Source: Nemertoderma westbladi
Lineage: Eukaryota; Xenacoelomorpha; Nemertodermatida; Nemertodermatidae
Reading direction: 5' to 3'
DNA length: 57,145 bases
Assembly: GCA_032718475.1 (NCBI GenBank)
Contig: JAUCBJ010002463.1
Coordinates: 1 to 57,145 of the forward strand
The notes beneath the pieces are model-generated. The model saw nothing but the letters and a program-made list of their open reading frames with translations, was not told the DNA's origin and ran no database searches. Shown piece after piece: positions 11,312-21,253 of the stretch (the first letter of the stretch is position 1; each line of letters starts with the position of its first letter). Both the position numbers and the translations under genes were made by a program.

Positions 11312-14300
11312 GAACCTTGTATGTCGGAACAGGAGAAACAATCTCTGAAGATCATGGAAGATACTATCCGCCAGACGAAAGACGGACATTATGAGGTGGG
11401 GATGTTATGGCGTAGCCAAAGTCCTAAACTTATAAACAACTACCCACTGGCTTTAAGACGTCTACACTCAATACGGCAACGTCTATTAAAGGACGAGAAA
11501 GCCCATCTGCAGTACAACACTCAGATGGAGACGTATTTGACTAAAGGATACGCTATCCGAATGACTAACCCGGAGATAGTGACTGACCAAACATATTACT
11601 TGCCACATCACTATGTGAGACACCCCGACAAACCAGATAAAGTACGCGTAGTCAATGACTGTGCGGCTCTGTTTGAGGGAATGTCCCTCAATAGTGAGTT
11701 GATGGATGGACCAAACATGAATAATTATCTTATGGGGGTGATTATGCGCTTCCGTCAGCGTCAAGTAGCTTTTACTTGTGACGTTGAAGCGATGTTTCAC
11801 CAAGTGAGAGCGTTAGAGCGAGACAAAGACAGTTTGCGGTTCCTCTGGTACCCGGAAGGAGACTTAAGTCTACCACCGGCGACTTACCAAATGCAAGTTC
11901 GCGTTTTCGGTGCCAGAGACAGCCCAAATTGTACGATGTACGCCCTAAAGCAGGCCGCTAGGGATCAGAAACATCTATATGACCCAGAGATAATTAAAAT
12001 CGTAGAACGTGACTTTTACGTCGATGACGGTTTACAGAGTTGCGACACAGTAGAACGTGCTACAACAGTAGCACATCAATTACGGGACTGCTTAGCGGGC
12101 GGAGGTTTTAACCTCACCAAATTCGCCTCAAACAGTGCCGAATTAGTAGACTCGTTCGGAACTACTGAGCGTGGAGGTGGTGACATAGACCTAGAGTTCG
12201 AACCACTACCGACGACTAAGGTGTTAGGGCTCTTTTGGGACCCAAACACAGACAACTTTCGAGTGAAAGTGAGACTGGACAGTCAAGAGAACACACTGAC
12301 AAAGAGATCATGCTTGTCAAAGTTGAGCCGATTGTTCGATCCGTTAGGATTCATCAGTCCAGTGATACTGCAAGCCCGCATTTATATGCGCAGTATATGG
12401 AAGGATGGACTAACATGGGACGAGCCGATCTCATCAGACCAAGTGGACTTATGGAAGACCTGGGAGGCGGAATTATCTTCGCTAGAGGATTATTCCATAC
12501 CCAGGGTTTACTTTCCATTACAAAGTACATTTCCTGACAACTTGGAACTACACTGTTTTTCTGACGCCAGTGACAACGGTTTTGGTGTGGCAGCGTACTT
12601 GCGTAGACAAGTAGACTCAGACGAGTTCGATGTTTCGCTCATTACTTCTAAGGCTAAGACCATGCCTACCAAGTATATGACGACACCACGAGCTGAGCTA
12701 CAAGCCGCAACCCTGTCAACCACCATCGTGAACCTCATACAGACAGAACTACAGTCGAGTTTACAGATATTTTATTGGACTGACGCGACGTTGGTTTTAT
12801 TTTACATAAACAACGACACACTCGAATTCAAGACATTCGTAGCTAACCGTCGCGCGGAAATTCTAGATCGTTCAATAAAAGAGGATTGGCGACATTGTCC
12901 CGGACCACAAAACCCAGCTGATATTGCGTCGCGAGGAATGATGCCTGAGGAATTCTGTAAACCGGAGAACAAAGAATTTTGGCAACACGGACCCCAATTC
13001 TTGCAGAAATCGACACAAGATTGGCCTCCGTTATACGACAACAAATCTAATACTATCCCTAAGGACGCCGAAATCAAGAAACCAAAAAAGGGGAAGACAA
13101 AGAAAAGGACGACGGCGGCAAAACTCAAGAAAAAACCGAAGGCGAAATGGAAAGATATAACTTCAAAGGTCAAGAGAGGAAGACTTGCGAGCCTTTCTAC
13201 ACCAGACATATCGCCAGACGGTCAACCAGACATATCGCCAGACGGTCAGCCAGACACATTACTAGACAGTCGACTAGACATTTTGTCAGAAACATCACAA
13301 AATGTTCTACCGGACATTAGTAATGTATTGACAAACAGTAAAGCCGCAGTTTCCCTATTGGAGCGGCCTTCTATTGACAAACAACCAGATACGTTACCAG
13401 ACGTATCGCCAGACACACTACTAGACAGTCGACCAGACACTAGTAACGTACTGACAAATAGTGAAGCCGCAGTTTCCCTATTGGAGCGGCCTTGTATTGA
13501 CAAACTACCAATTTTGACACACTTGAGCAACCATAAGCACGGTGAAACCTCATGTATTACAGATGTGGGTAGTACCTACGCTAATGTAAATACAGGTGTT
13601 ACTTTGCGCTCAAGAGACATACCGAACTTGCAACCTATGGTGAGACCTGGGATTAATGTCGGCAGGAAAATAAGTTTACCGAAACCTGCTGACCCCATAG
13701 AGTTCAAACCACCATTAACGATCGACTTACAAAGTACTGACGATCAAGGTAAGAAGACAAAGAAGGACAAATTACTTGTAGACCCGGACGGATCAACAGT
13801 CAACAAGGGAATACTTACCGGCGGACCCGTGGGCCCTTCTAGTAATTCAAAACCTTCCAAATTCTCAATTGACTTACCTGATGACGTCACAAATACTCAT
13901 GTCGACCGTATTGTAAACTTAACAGATTCTTGGTCAAACGCTTGCCGAAAATTAGCGTGGATTGTACGTTTTGTACAATACGTTAAAGGCAAACGCGACT
14001 TTACACGTCGACTTACATTGGCTGAGATTGACAGGTGTGAAATTATATTAATTCGCCATTATCAACTGCGATATTTCGCGCGCGAATTCACATCCATAAA
14101 TCAAGGTCAACCAATCAAGTCGTCACCAATACTGAGTTGGAGTCCGATAATTTATAATGGCTTAATTTGTCATAAATCTCGGCTTCAAAACATTGACTTT
14201 AACACAAACTTTAGGTACCCAATAATAATACCGCAACACCACGAACTACAACGTGCAATGATACTGGACGCACATTTACATCTGAAACACGCTGGAAGAC

Positions 14301-15409
14301 ACCACTGTCTTTCCTACTTACGTACTAGATTTGTATTAATTAGACCCAGTAAAGCATTAAGTTCAGTGACACGTACGTGTATTATTTGTAAAAAGGTACA
14401 TTCTAGAATAGGTACCCAAGAAATGAGTGAACTACCACAAGCACGACTTCAAGCATTCAGACCACCTTTTACAGAGACTGGAATTGATTGCTTTGGTCCC
14501 ATACATACGAAACGTGGACGCATACTAGTAAAACGCTGGGGACTGATTTTCACATGTATGTCCAGTAGGGCAGTTCACATTGAACGTGTGATGGATCTTT
14601 CCACCAACGCGTTTATACTAGCACTGCGGCGATTTATCGCTAGACGCGGACTAGTGAAATGCTTGTACTCAGACCAAGGGACAAACTTTGTTGGTGCTCG
14701 GAATGAGATTGCTAGAGCCTTTAAGAAATTAGACCATGATCAAATCTCGAACGAACTGCAACCTCACAAGATTGTTTGGAAGTTTAATCCTCCAGATAGT
14801 CCTTGGAGAGGCGGAGTCTGGGAGAGACTGATTAGATCTATAAAGACAGCCATGGCAAAGGTCATTCCAGTAAACCACATATTGACAGACGACCAACTGA
14901 CAACATTGTTTGTTGAAATCGAGGCAATACTAAATACTAGACCAATAGTATTAGTACCCGATGACAAACAATCTCAATTTGCTTTAACACCGGCACACCT
15001 GCTAATGCAGGCACCGACCACATTAATGCCGATTTCTATTCCAATAGAAAGCGACAGCTACGGTAGAAAAGCGTGGAAAATCACGCAACTACTGGCTAAC
15101 AAATTCTGGGAAATATGGCAAAACCATTATTTGCCCTCTATTTCTGCCAGAACAAACTGGTACAATAACACCCGCGCATTAAAGCCGGGAGATCACGTGC
15201 TGTTAGCGGAAGTGAATCTAAAAAGACGCTTCTGGATAACAGGTGTAATTTTAGCCACACATCCATCTATGGATGGAGTGACAAGGACTGTGACAGTACG
15301 GACAATTGACGGTCGTACAGTAGACAGACCGACTCAACGTCTCGTACTTGTTGAAGAGACTCGTAACGAGTCTGGAGACTACAAATCTCCACCTAATACT
15401 AGTAAATAA
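11312..15409 (+). CDS. element D Pol: reverse transcriptase, A17 peptidase/linker, RNase H, integrase
   Basis: An uninterrupted frame (open from 11255). Counting from 11255, RT spans about codons 115-290, with YLPHHYVRHPDKPDKVRVV and catalytic YVDD at 255-258. The A17 region includes LSRLFDPLGFISPV (about 358-371). RNase H starts LHCFSDAS (about 432-438), with further acidic residues in RAELQAA, YWTDA and NPADIASR. A Lys-rich, repeat-bearing linker of some 250 residues follows. Integrase has an H2C2 zinc site (HLKHAGRHH...CIIC), the DDE residues in TGIDCFGPI, YSDQGTNFVGA and GGVWERLIR, and a DUF5641-like C-terminus (NTRALKPGDHVLL). All catalytic residues appear present. It would copy element RNA and insert the cDNA. 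Confidence 0.93.
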   Translation, partial: EPCMSEQEKQSLKIMEDTIRQTKDGHYEVGMLWRSQSPKLINNYPLALRRLHSIRQRLLKDEKAHLQYNTQMETYLTKGYAIRMTNPEIVTDQTYYLPHHYVRHPDKPDKVRVVNDCAALFEGMSLNSELMDGPNMNNYLMGVIMRFRQRQVAFTCDVEAMFHQVRALERDKDSLRFLWYPEGDLSLPPATYQMQVRVFGARDSPNCTMYALKQAARDQKHLYDPEIIKIVERDFYVDDGLQSCDTVERATTVAHQLRDCLAGGGFNLTKFASNSAELVDSFGTTERGGGDIDLEFEPLPTTKVLGLFWDPNTDNFRVKVRLDSQENTLTKRSCLSKLSRLFDPLGFISPVILQARIYMRSIWKDGLTWDEPISSDQVDLWKTWEAELSSLEDYSIPRVYFPLQSTFPDNLELHCFSDASDNGFGVAAYLRRQVDSDEFDVSLITSKAKTMPTKYMTTPRAELQAATLSTTIVNLIQTELQSSLQIFYWTDATLVLFYINNDTLEFKTFVANRRAEILDRSIKEDWRHCPGPQNPADIASRGMMPEEFCKPENKEFWQHGPQFLQKSTQDWPPLYDNKSNTIPKDAEIKKPKKGKTKKRTTAAKLKKKPKAKWKDITSKVKRGRLASLSTPDISPDGQPDISPDGQPDTLLDSRLDILSETSQNVLPDISNVLTNSKAAVSLLERPSIDKQPDTLPDVSPDTLLDSRPDTSNVLTNSEAAVSLLERPCIDKLPILTHLSNHKHGETSCITDVGSTYANVNTGVTLRSRDIPNLQPMVRPGINVGRKISLPKPADPIEFKPPLTIDLQSTDDQGKKTKKDKLLVDPDGSTVNKGILTGGPVGPSSNSKPSKFSIDLPDDVTNTHVDRIVNLTDSWSNACRKLAWIVRFVQYVKGKRDFTRRLTLAEIDRCEIILIRHYQLRYFAREFTSINQGQPIKSSPILSWSPIIYNGLICHKSRLQNIDFNTNFRYPIIIPQHHELQRAMILDAHLHLKHAGRHHCLSYLRTRFVLIRPSKALSSVTRTCIICKKVHSRIGTQEMSELPQARLQAFRPPFTETGIDCFGPIHTKRGRILVKRWGLIFTCMSSRAVHIERVMDLSTNAFILALRRFIARRGLVKCLYSDQGTNFVGARNEIARAFKKLDHDQISNELQPHKIVWKFNPPDSPWRGGVWERLIRSIKTAMAKVIPVNHILTDDQLTTLFVEIEAILNTRPIVLVPDDKQSQFALTPAHLLMQAPTTLMPISIPIESDSYGRKAWKITQLLANKFWEIWQNHYLPSISARTNWYNNTRALKPGDHVLLAEVNLKRRFWITGVILATHPSMDGVTRTVTVRTIDGRTVDRPTQRLVLVEETRNESGDYKSPPNTSK
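13195..13512 (+). repeat. internal duplication in the RNase H-integrase linker of element D
   Basis: Two copies of an approximately 125-bp unit encode NVLTNS[KE]AAVSLLERP[SC]IDK, each preceded by LPD/SPD-rich repeats (DISPDGQPDISPDGQPDTLL). BEL/Pao Pol normally passes from RNase H to integrase with a shorter linker, so this is a lineage-specific expansion. Confidence 0.75.
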
Positions 15410-15463
15410 TTAGGAGTTTACAAATAGATTTCCACGTACCTGTACACTGTAGTAAGGACAGCG

Positions 15464-15559
15464 GTAGAATTCCATTGTCTTTATATGTGAACATTGAGGG
15501 TAGTACCCTTATGTGTCACATAGGAGCGGGATTTGTAGGTATAAGAAATGGAATTCTAC
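15464..15559 (+). promoter_or_regulatory. stem-loop just downstream of the pol stop codon
   Basis: Perfect 13-bp arms GTAGAATTCCATT (15464-15476) and AATGGAATTCTAC (15547-15559) enclose 70 nt that contain a further small hairpin AGGGTAGTACCCT. It lies between pol and the third ORF and could act in splicing, re-initiation or RNA export; the role is inferred. The rest of 15410-16066 has no recognised gene. Confidence 0.5.
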
Positions 15560-16066
15560 TTGGAACTCACAATATTGAGACATTTTCGAAATTTTAGACA
15601 ATCCATTTGGATTTGAAAAATTTTTAAAATTTTCTCCAGTGAATAGATTTCAGGGTACAGTCGGGTGGAACTTAAAATTAGAGAAACAAGAGAGGAAGAC
15701 TTGCGAGCCTTTCTTAAAATTTTAATTAAATTTTACACGGTCTTGTTTCAATAAGTTACGTCAAAATAGACTCCCCTATATTTATTACTAATTCTTGATT
15801 GCTTATTTTCTGATAATAGTTTGGGATCAAAAGGTGAGTATTTTAGACTCACAGCCAGTTTAGCCCAAATTCGTTTTTATTTCGGCAAAAATTTTAGATA
15901 AGAAGCAGCGTGTCATTAAAGAAACCCTAGATCTTAGGGTATGGGTAGGAGGTTAGAGCGTTGTCGAGCCCAAAAGGCAGACGAAACTCTCACGTCTCCT
16001 CACAACTAACCACAAACTCTGTTGTATTCCCTCTAGTAGTAATGATTATGTAACTACACCCTAATT

Positions 16067-17769
16067 ATGGAGAAAGGGATACAAGGAGAGTCGAGATGGG
16101 GATATGATATCCAAGAGGAGGCAGCAGCGCCATTCGAAAGATTTGGAGCCAAGGACTACACTATATTTGGTATAAAGGAATTATCAGAAAGTACAGCGAA
16201 GCTCGCAAAGACAGTAATGCCTTTAATCGAGCAGGATTTAGCATATTTCGAGACGTGTATCTTCGCTGTGCGGGATCTCTTATCGAAAGACCATCTATGT
16301 TTACATTGTTACCCTATGAAGGAGAACGTATCGTGGAGATTACGGAAGAATCACGGCAGACGCGCGCGCCTATCGGTCACCTTGGTGATGAATTCGAAGT
16401 AACTACTACGATCGCCGACGATCCTTTAGAGGAACTTCTTGAGATAGAAAGGAACCTCCCGAAGAAATCTCAGACGGAGATTCGACAACTTGAAGCAACG
16501 GATGCTATAGTTTGTATACAACCTTCAGAAACCTACCAACCCATAGACCCAGATGATTACGATTATAGTATGGGAGGAAGCGCTCGACCGATTGGAGATC
16601 TTATATACGAACGAGTGTGGTACCCTGCCAATACGATGTGTAGTAAATGTGGCGTCGCTGGACATCATATGGCAAAGTGCAGTGGAAAGCACATTACTAC
16701 GACTCAGCTAATCTGTGGATGGTGTGGGGATCAAGGGTCTCATACCTTTTATACTTGCTGGAGATTTATGGCTCAGTGTACTTATTGCAATATAAAGGGA
16801 CATCGAGCATCTGAATGCCAACTAAGGGACATACCTTATGAACACGAATCTGTAAAACTCGTGAGGAAGTTATTTGATGAGTGGGAAGATTTAGCCGACG
16901 AACATGTATCGGCACAGAGAAGACGGTTTCCGATGAGAGCGCATCTCGGATTTTGGGCGGTAAATCCTCAAACGATGATGTCGGAAGGATATATCTCCGC
17001 TATGCCCCAATATGACGAACTTATCGAGGTTGTCGATATTTTGCCCCACGACAGCGGATTCCGAGTGGTGCGCGAGTATCTACTACAGATTCACCCGGAT
17101 AACAAAAACACGTGGAATTTTCAGAAAGTCGTTAATCGGATTACGTATGGTGAATTCGATCGTTTCCGAACTGAAAAGCGGAACAAAGGAGCTTGGTTAA
17201 CCGTCGCATGGGCGTACCGAGCCGCGTTTTACCATAAACGTATACGAGCGAGCGTATTCGAGGAAGAGGAGGTCCTAGAGGCGACAAATATACCAGCCAC
17301 TCCGGTTGCGCCGTCTGCACGTCACCCTCGGGAGGACGGACAGGGTAGGATCATACGGGTCCAGAAAGTGGGCCAACAATTAAAGAAAATTATTAATGTA
17401 GAAGAACGCAAGGGAGTTGAGCCGACTATTCGAGTTACTCGGGATACGGTATCACTTCCAAGAGAACCAGTAGGAGGATCGGGACATACACCAGCTGATC
17501 AACAGGGGGCGCAAGCTACTCTTGGGTCTGCGTCGTCCACTTCTCGCGCGTTCCCAGACGTTCTACCAACTGTAGTGACGACTGATCGGTCACGAGGAAT
17601 CGGTCGAGGTTTTGGGATGCCAAATAGACGAATTTGCGAGGAAATAGTCGCACCGTCTCTCAACGTCCCAAGTAAACCAGTGACTCGCCCCATTAGTCCC
17701 ATATCGCGAGCAAAGTCACCTGTGCGAAGTTTTCGAGGACGCGGCAGGGCTCGATCCACTAAGCGATAA
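16067..17769 (+). pseudogene. element D third ORF: triple CCHC zinc-knuckle protein
   Basis: Frame 1 (first in-frame codons after the stop at 16105; open to 17769) has three knuckles, CSKCGVAGHHMAKC, CGWCGDQGSHTFYTC (one extra residue before His) and CTYCNIKGHRASEC. A domain follows with LFDEWEDLADE and LGFWAVN, and then a basic Arg/Ser/Pro tail. The frame-2 stretch from the ATG at 16067 (FGIKELSEST...LIEQ) aligns by eye with the N-terminal part of element B's ORF (FGIPKYARES...FIES), and IERPSMFTLL in frame 1 aligns with B's IEREPAAFLL. D therefore seems to keep the N-terminal and post-exonuclease parts but lacks the exonuclease core, with a frame change near 16230. Position, after integrase and before the 3' LTR, is where some elements carry env, but there is no signal peptide or membrane segment. 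RNA or DNA binding is inferred from the knuckles. Confidence 0.7.
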
Positions 17770-17879
17770 AAGGGAGGGCAAGGGTGGACGGAAGACTCGT
17801 GGGCCTTTCTTATGATTTTGTGATTTATTTTGAATTATATGTTTTATATTTAGAAAGTTTTGTATTCTGGGAAAGACTC

Positions 17880-18470
17880 ATATTTAGTAAAACTTATATT
17901 TAGTAAAACTTATATTTTATATTTTTGCTTATTCCGAACTTATGCAATTTGTATTGTTCCGAATTTATGAAATTTAGAGAGTTTATATTTAGAAGGAACT
18001 TATATTTGAAAGATTTATGTTTCATATTTGAAGATGCAAAGGAGTTTATATTATTCTAAACTTATGCAGTTTATATCTATATTTAGTAAGACTTATATTT
18101 GTAAGAATTTATATTTTATATTTGTGATTATTCCGAACTTATGCAATTTATATTATTCCGAACTTATGCAATTTATATTGTTCCGAATATTATGCAATTT
18201 ATATTTTATAAGCAGTATTTGTATTTACAGTGAAATAGAAAGTTTTATAGATAGAAAATTTTGTGCTCAGAAAGACTCATATTTGTAATTATTCCAAACT
18301 TATGCAATCTACATTTAGGTACGAAAGTATTTGTAATTATTTGAATTTATGCAATATTTGAGATGCAATAGTAGATGGAAGACTCGCGAGCCTTTCTTAT
18401 TGTTTTCATTTATTTGTATTTGTAATTGTTTGAATTTATGCAATATTGAGATGCAATAGATTTATATTGG
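17880..18470. repeat. AT-rich degenerate tandem repeats in the 3' region of element D
   Basis: Recurring words such as ACTTATATTTAGTAAAACT and TTATTCCGAACTTATGCAAT are spread through this stretch. The remainder up to 18692 is AT-rich and non-coding, and holds two copies of the GGAAGACT-type motif (17790, 18377). Confidence 0.65.
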
Positions 18471-19335
18471 TGAATTTAATTTAGATTTATATTGTACTTA
18501 CTTAGTAAAGCCTTAAATACGTAAAGTTTGAATTTGTAATTATTTTTGTATCGAATCATTACGTAGAAAGGAAGTATTGTTTGAAATTTAATTGTAAATA
18601 TGTAAGTACGCCCTAAGTATTCTATAGTTTGATTGATTATTGGTGAAAACCGTATATTTTATGCACGATAATATCCTGTTTTCATGGAGCGGTATAGAAT
18701 TATATTCCCTAAATGCCGTGGATTTTCAAAATTTTATTTTATTCGGATTAACTTTGTAAAGATTGCTTTGAGTTCTCATTCGTATTGGTTCTATCATTTG
18801 TACATCTATCGGTCAAGTGGTTCAGTAGCTCAGGCAGAATACCTAAGGACTGTGGTAAATCTAAGGTTGAGAGTAGGCTGGAGAGCTAAGGTCGCGAGTA
18901 GCGTGGAGGTGAGGAAGGGAGTAGCTTGCTTAGGTGGATGGTAGGAAAAACCCGGCTTTCTATTGGCTGTTATAAATAGCTTACATAGTTTAAACTATAT
19001 AGTAGTTCCCCTGGTTGAGGAGATGGGAAATCATGTACTGGGATAGGCTGCTAAGTTAACCCAACAAAACAACTAAACTTTTAATTAATTATTGATTACA
19101 GGCAAGGATTTGGAAGGAATTTTTTAATTTCATCAAAGGTTTACGTTTAATTAAACGAGTATCAGTTAATCGTGTTATATTGACAAATAAATTATCATAT
19201 TACAAATATATTATCTAGTTTTCTATACTTATGAGTAAATAATAAACTTTCTATAATATGTCATGACTTCAAATGCATCCACGAATACCGTGTTTTGTTT
19301 GATAAGGGAATTAGCAAAGGAGACCTGCCATTTAG

Positions 19336-19366
<31 letters not shown>

Positions 19367-20156
19367 TCATTTTTGGGGGTTTTAGAGCATGTAGTCGTAG
19401 GCCTAGGTTTTTGTACTACATGGTGTTGATCGTGTGGGTGGACCACCGAACAGTTGCGAATTTTAGACTAAAATAGACAATTGTTTAAAATTTATTGTTT
19501 ATTTGGTAATCCGATACTCACATTGCACATATAGAGTAAGATATACAAATACAGTATTGTATAATTGCAATATTAAAAGTTAAGTTACAATAATACTTTG
19601 GACAATGGTGTGGCTAGTATTATAGCCCAATGTATTGTCTGGGAGTGCCGGGCAGGTAGGTATGTAGTGTAGGTAGGTAGGTAGGTAGGTGTGCAGTGCT
19701 TGCAAAAAAAAGGGGGGGGGGGATATTACTATTATGTGAATTGTGAGGTGTGAGATTGTTACTGTTGTTGTTGATAGGGAAATAATTAATTATCCTAAGT
19801 TAATCTCCAGCGCAATCAATTGTTTCACTGGAGTTCCGATGCTGGATCCAGGTATATAAAACTAAACTAATGAGTCGAGTTAGGAAATACATAAAATATA
19901 AAGTATTGGATGGAAAAGGTTATGGAAAATTGGTAAAATCTATGTTTTATTGATTGTTTACAGTGTACTTTAATTTAATATTTTAGAAGGTGACCTATTT
20001 CGAAAAGGGTACTATATTTTTGATTTTTTATGTTTTACGTCAGCAAAGGAATCAGAGTTCCATATCGTTGGCCCTGAAAAATAATTATTAGTGTTTGGAA
20101 ATTATTGGAAAACTAATGTATCTTTGAGATGAGCAATGCGCATATCCTTGCCTTAA

Positions 20157-20867
20157 GGGGGGGGTACACCATTTTGGTCCAAAATATGTCGAAATTTTTT
20201 TTATGGTCTATTATAATGCACCATTGAATGGTGTTTCCAAATCTGAAAACCGCTATTTAATAGCTCTTTCAGTTTTCAAGTTATGTAAATTTCCATTTAC
20301 GGAATCCTATTGAAATTACTATTACTATGTATAATGAAAGGTCGATTATCTCCAAATATTTTTTTCATGAAATTGTCAACTTCAAAACCCTACTACTTCT
20401 ACAATTTTTGAGTAATTAGTCTGAAACTTCCTGTGGGTGTCTAGATAGTCACCCTGCATAAAAGTATCAGGCAACTTTTCGAAATTTTTTGTTAATAAAA
20501 TTTAATACTATTTATAAAAAACCTAAAAATTTGCATAAATTTGCAGCGCCACCTAGCGGTGCAGAATTATTTTAACAAAATTTCGCCTGATAGTTATGTT
20601 GCCCCATCTTTGATCTATCATATAAAAAAACTTTCATGTGATTAGGTTCAAAACTGTAAAAGCCTTAGGGTTTTAAGCGCAACCAAGTTTTTATTGTTGT
20701 TAACTAGTATTAACTAATATTAAATAGCGAAAAAAAAAAATTTTCTGACCTGTCATGTAGAATAGCATCTTAGGCACCTATATGCCAAATTTTAGCCAAA
20801 ATCAAACAATTTTGAAACGCTGAGAGTGATAAATCGAAGAGTTGTCCGAAAATGGTGTACCCCCCCC
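20157..20867. mobile_element. MITE with TTAA target duplication and G-run termini
   Basis: It is flanked by TTAA at 20153-20156 and 20868-20871. The inverted termini read GGGGGGGGTACACCATTTT and AAAATGGTGTACCCCCCC. It is 711 bp and non-coding. TTAA duplication suggests piggyBac or Kolobok mobilisation. Confidence 0.75.
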
Positions 20868-20870
20868 TTA

Positions 20871-21253
20871 AGGCCTGTTTACGCGTGGCAACTTTTAGAG
20901 CAACTTTCTCGGCAACTTTTAGAGCAAACCAGGTTGCCGATCAAGTTGCTCCGTGTAAACACGTAAGTTGCTGAAAAAAAATGCCGTAAAATTTGCTCAA
21001 CTTTTACGGCAACTTGAAGGAATTTGCGTTGGGGAATTAAAGCGGGATAATCAGATGTAATTATCAAAAACTAGCTAGTAGATAAAATGACCCACTATTT
21101 TACAGTTAAACTCGCCAAGTTGCTCTAAAAGTTGCCGGCCAAGTTGCTGGTAAAGTTGCCACGTGTAAACAGCGATTAAATTAAGTTGCTCCAAAAAAAG
21201 TTGCTAGTTTGCCGAGAAAGTTGATCTGAAAGTTTCCACGTGTAAACAGACCT
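20871..21253. mobile_element. MITE with TTA target duplication (PIF/Harbinger-like)
   Basis: Long imperfect inverted termini (AGGCCTGTTTACGCGTGGCA and TTTCCACGTGTAAACAGACCT) extend for over 40 bp with GCAACTTT-type subrepeats. TTA flanks both ends (20868-20870, 21254-21256), the TWA duplication of PIF/Harbinger. It abuts the TTAA end of the previous MITE, so it inserted into that site. Confidence 0.7.

Noticed and set aside
16067-17769. Envelope protein in element D
   Set aside because: The position fits env, but there is no signal peptide, transmembrane segment or fusion-like region; three zinc knuckles indicate a nucleic-acid-binding protein.
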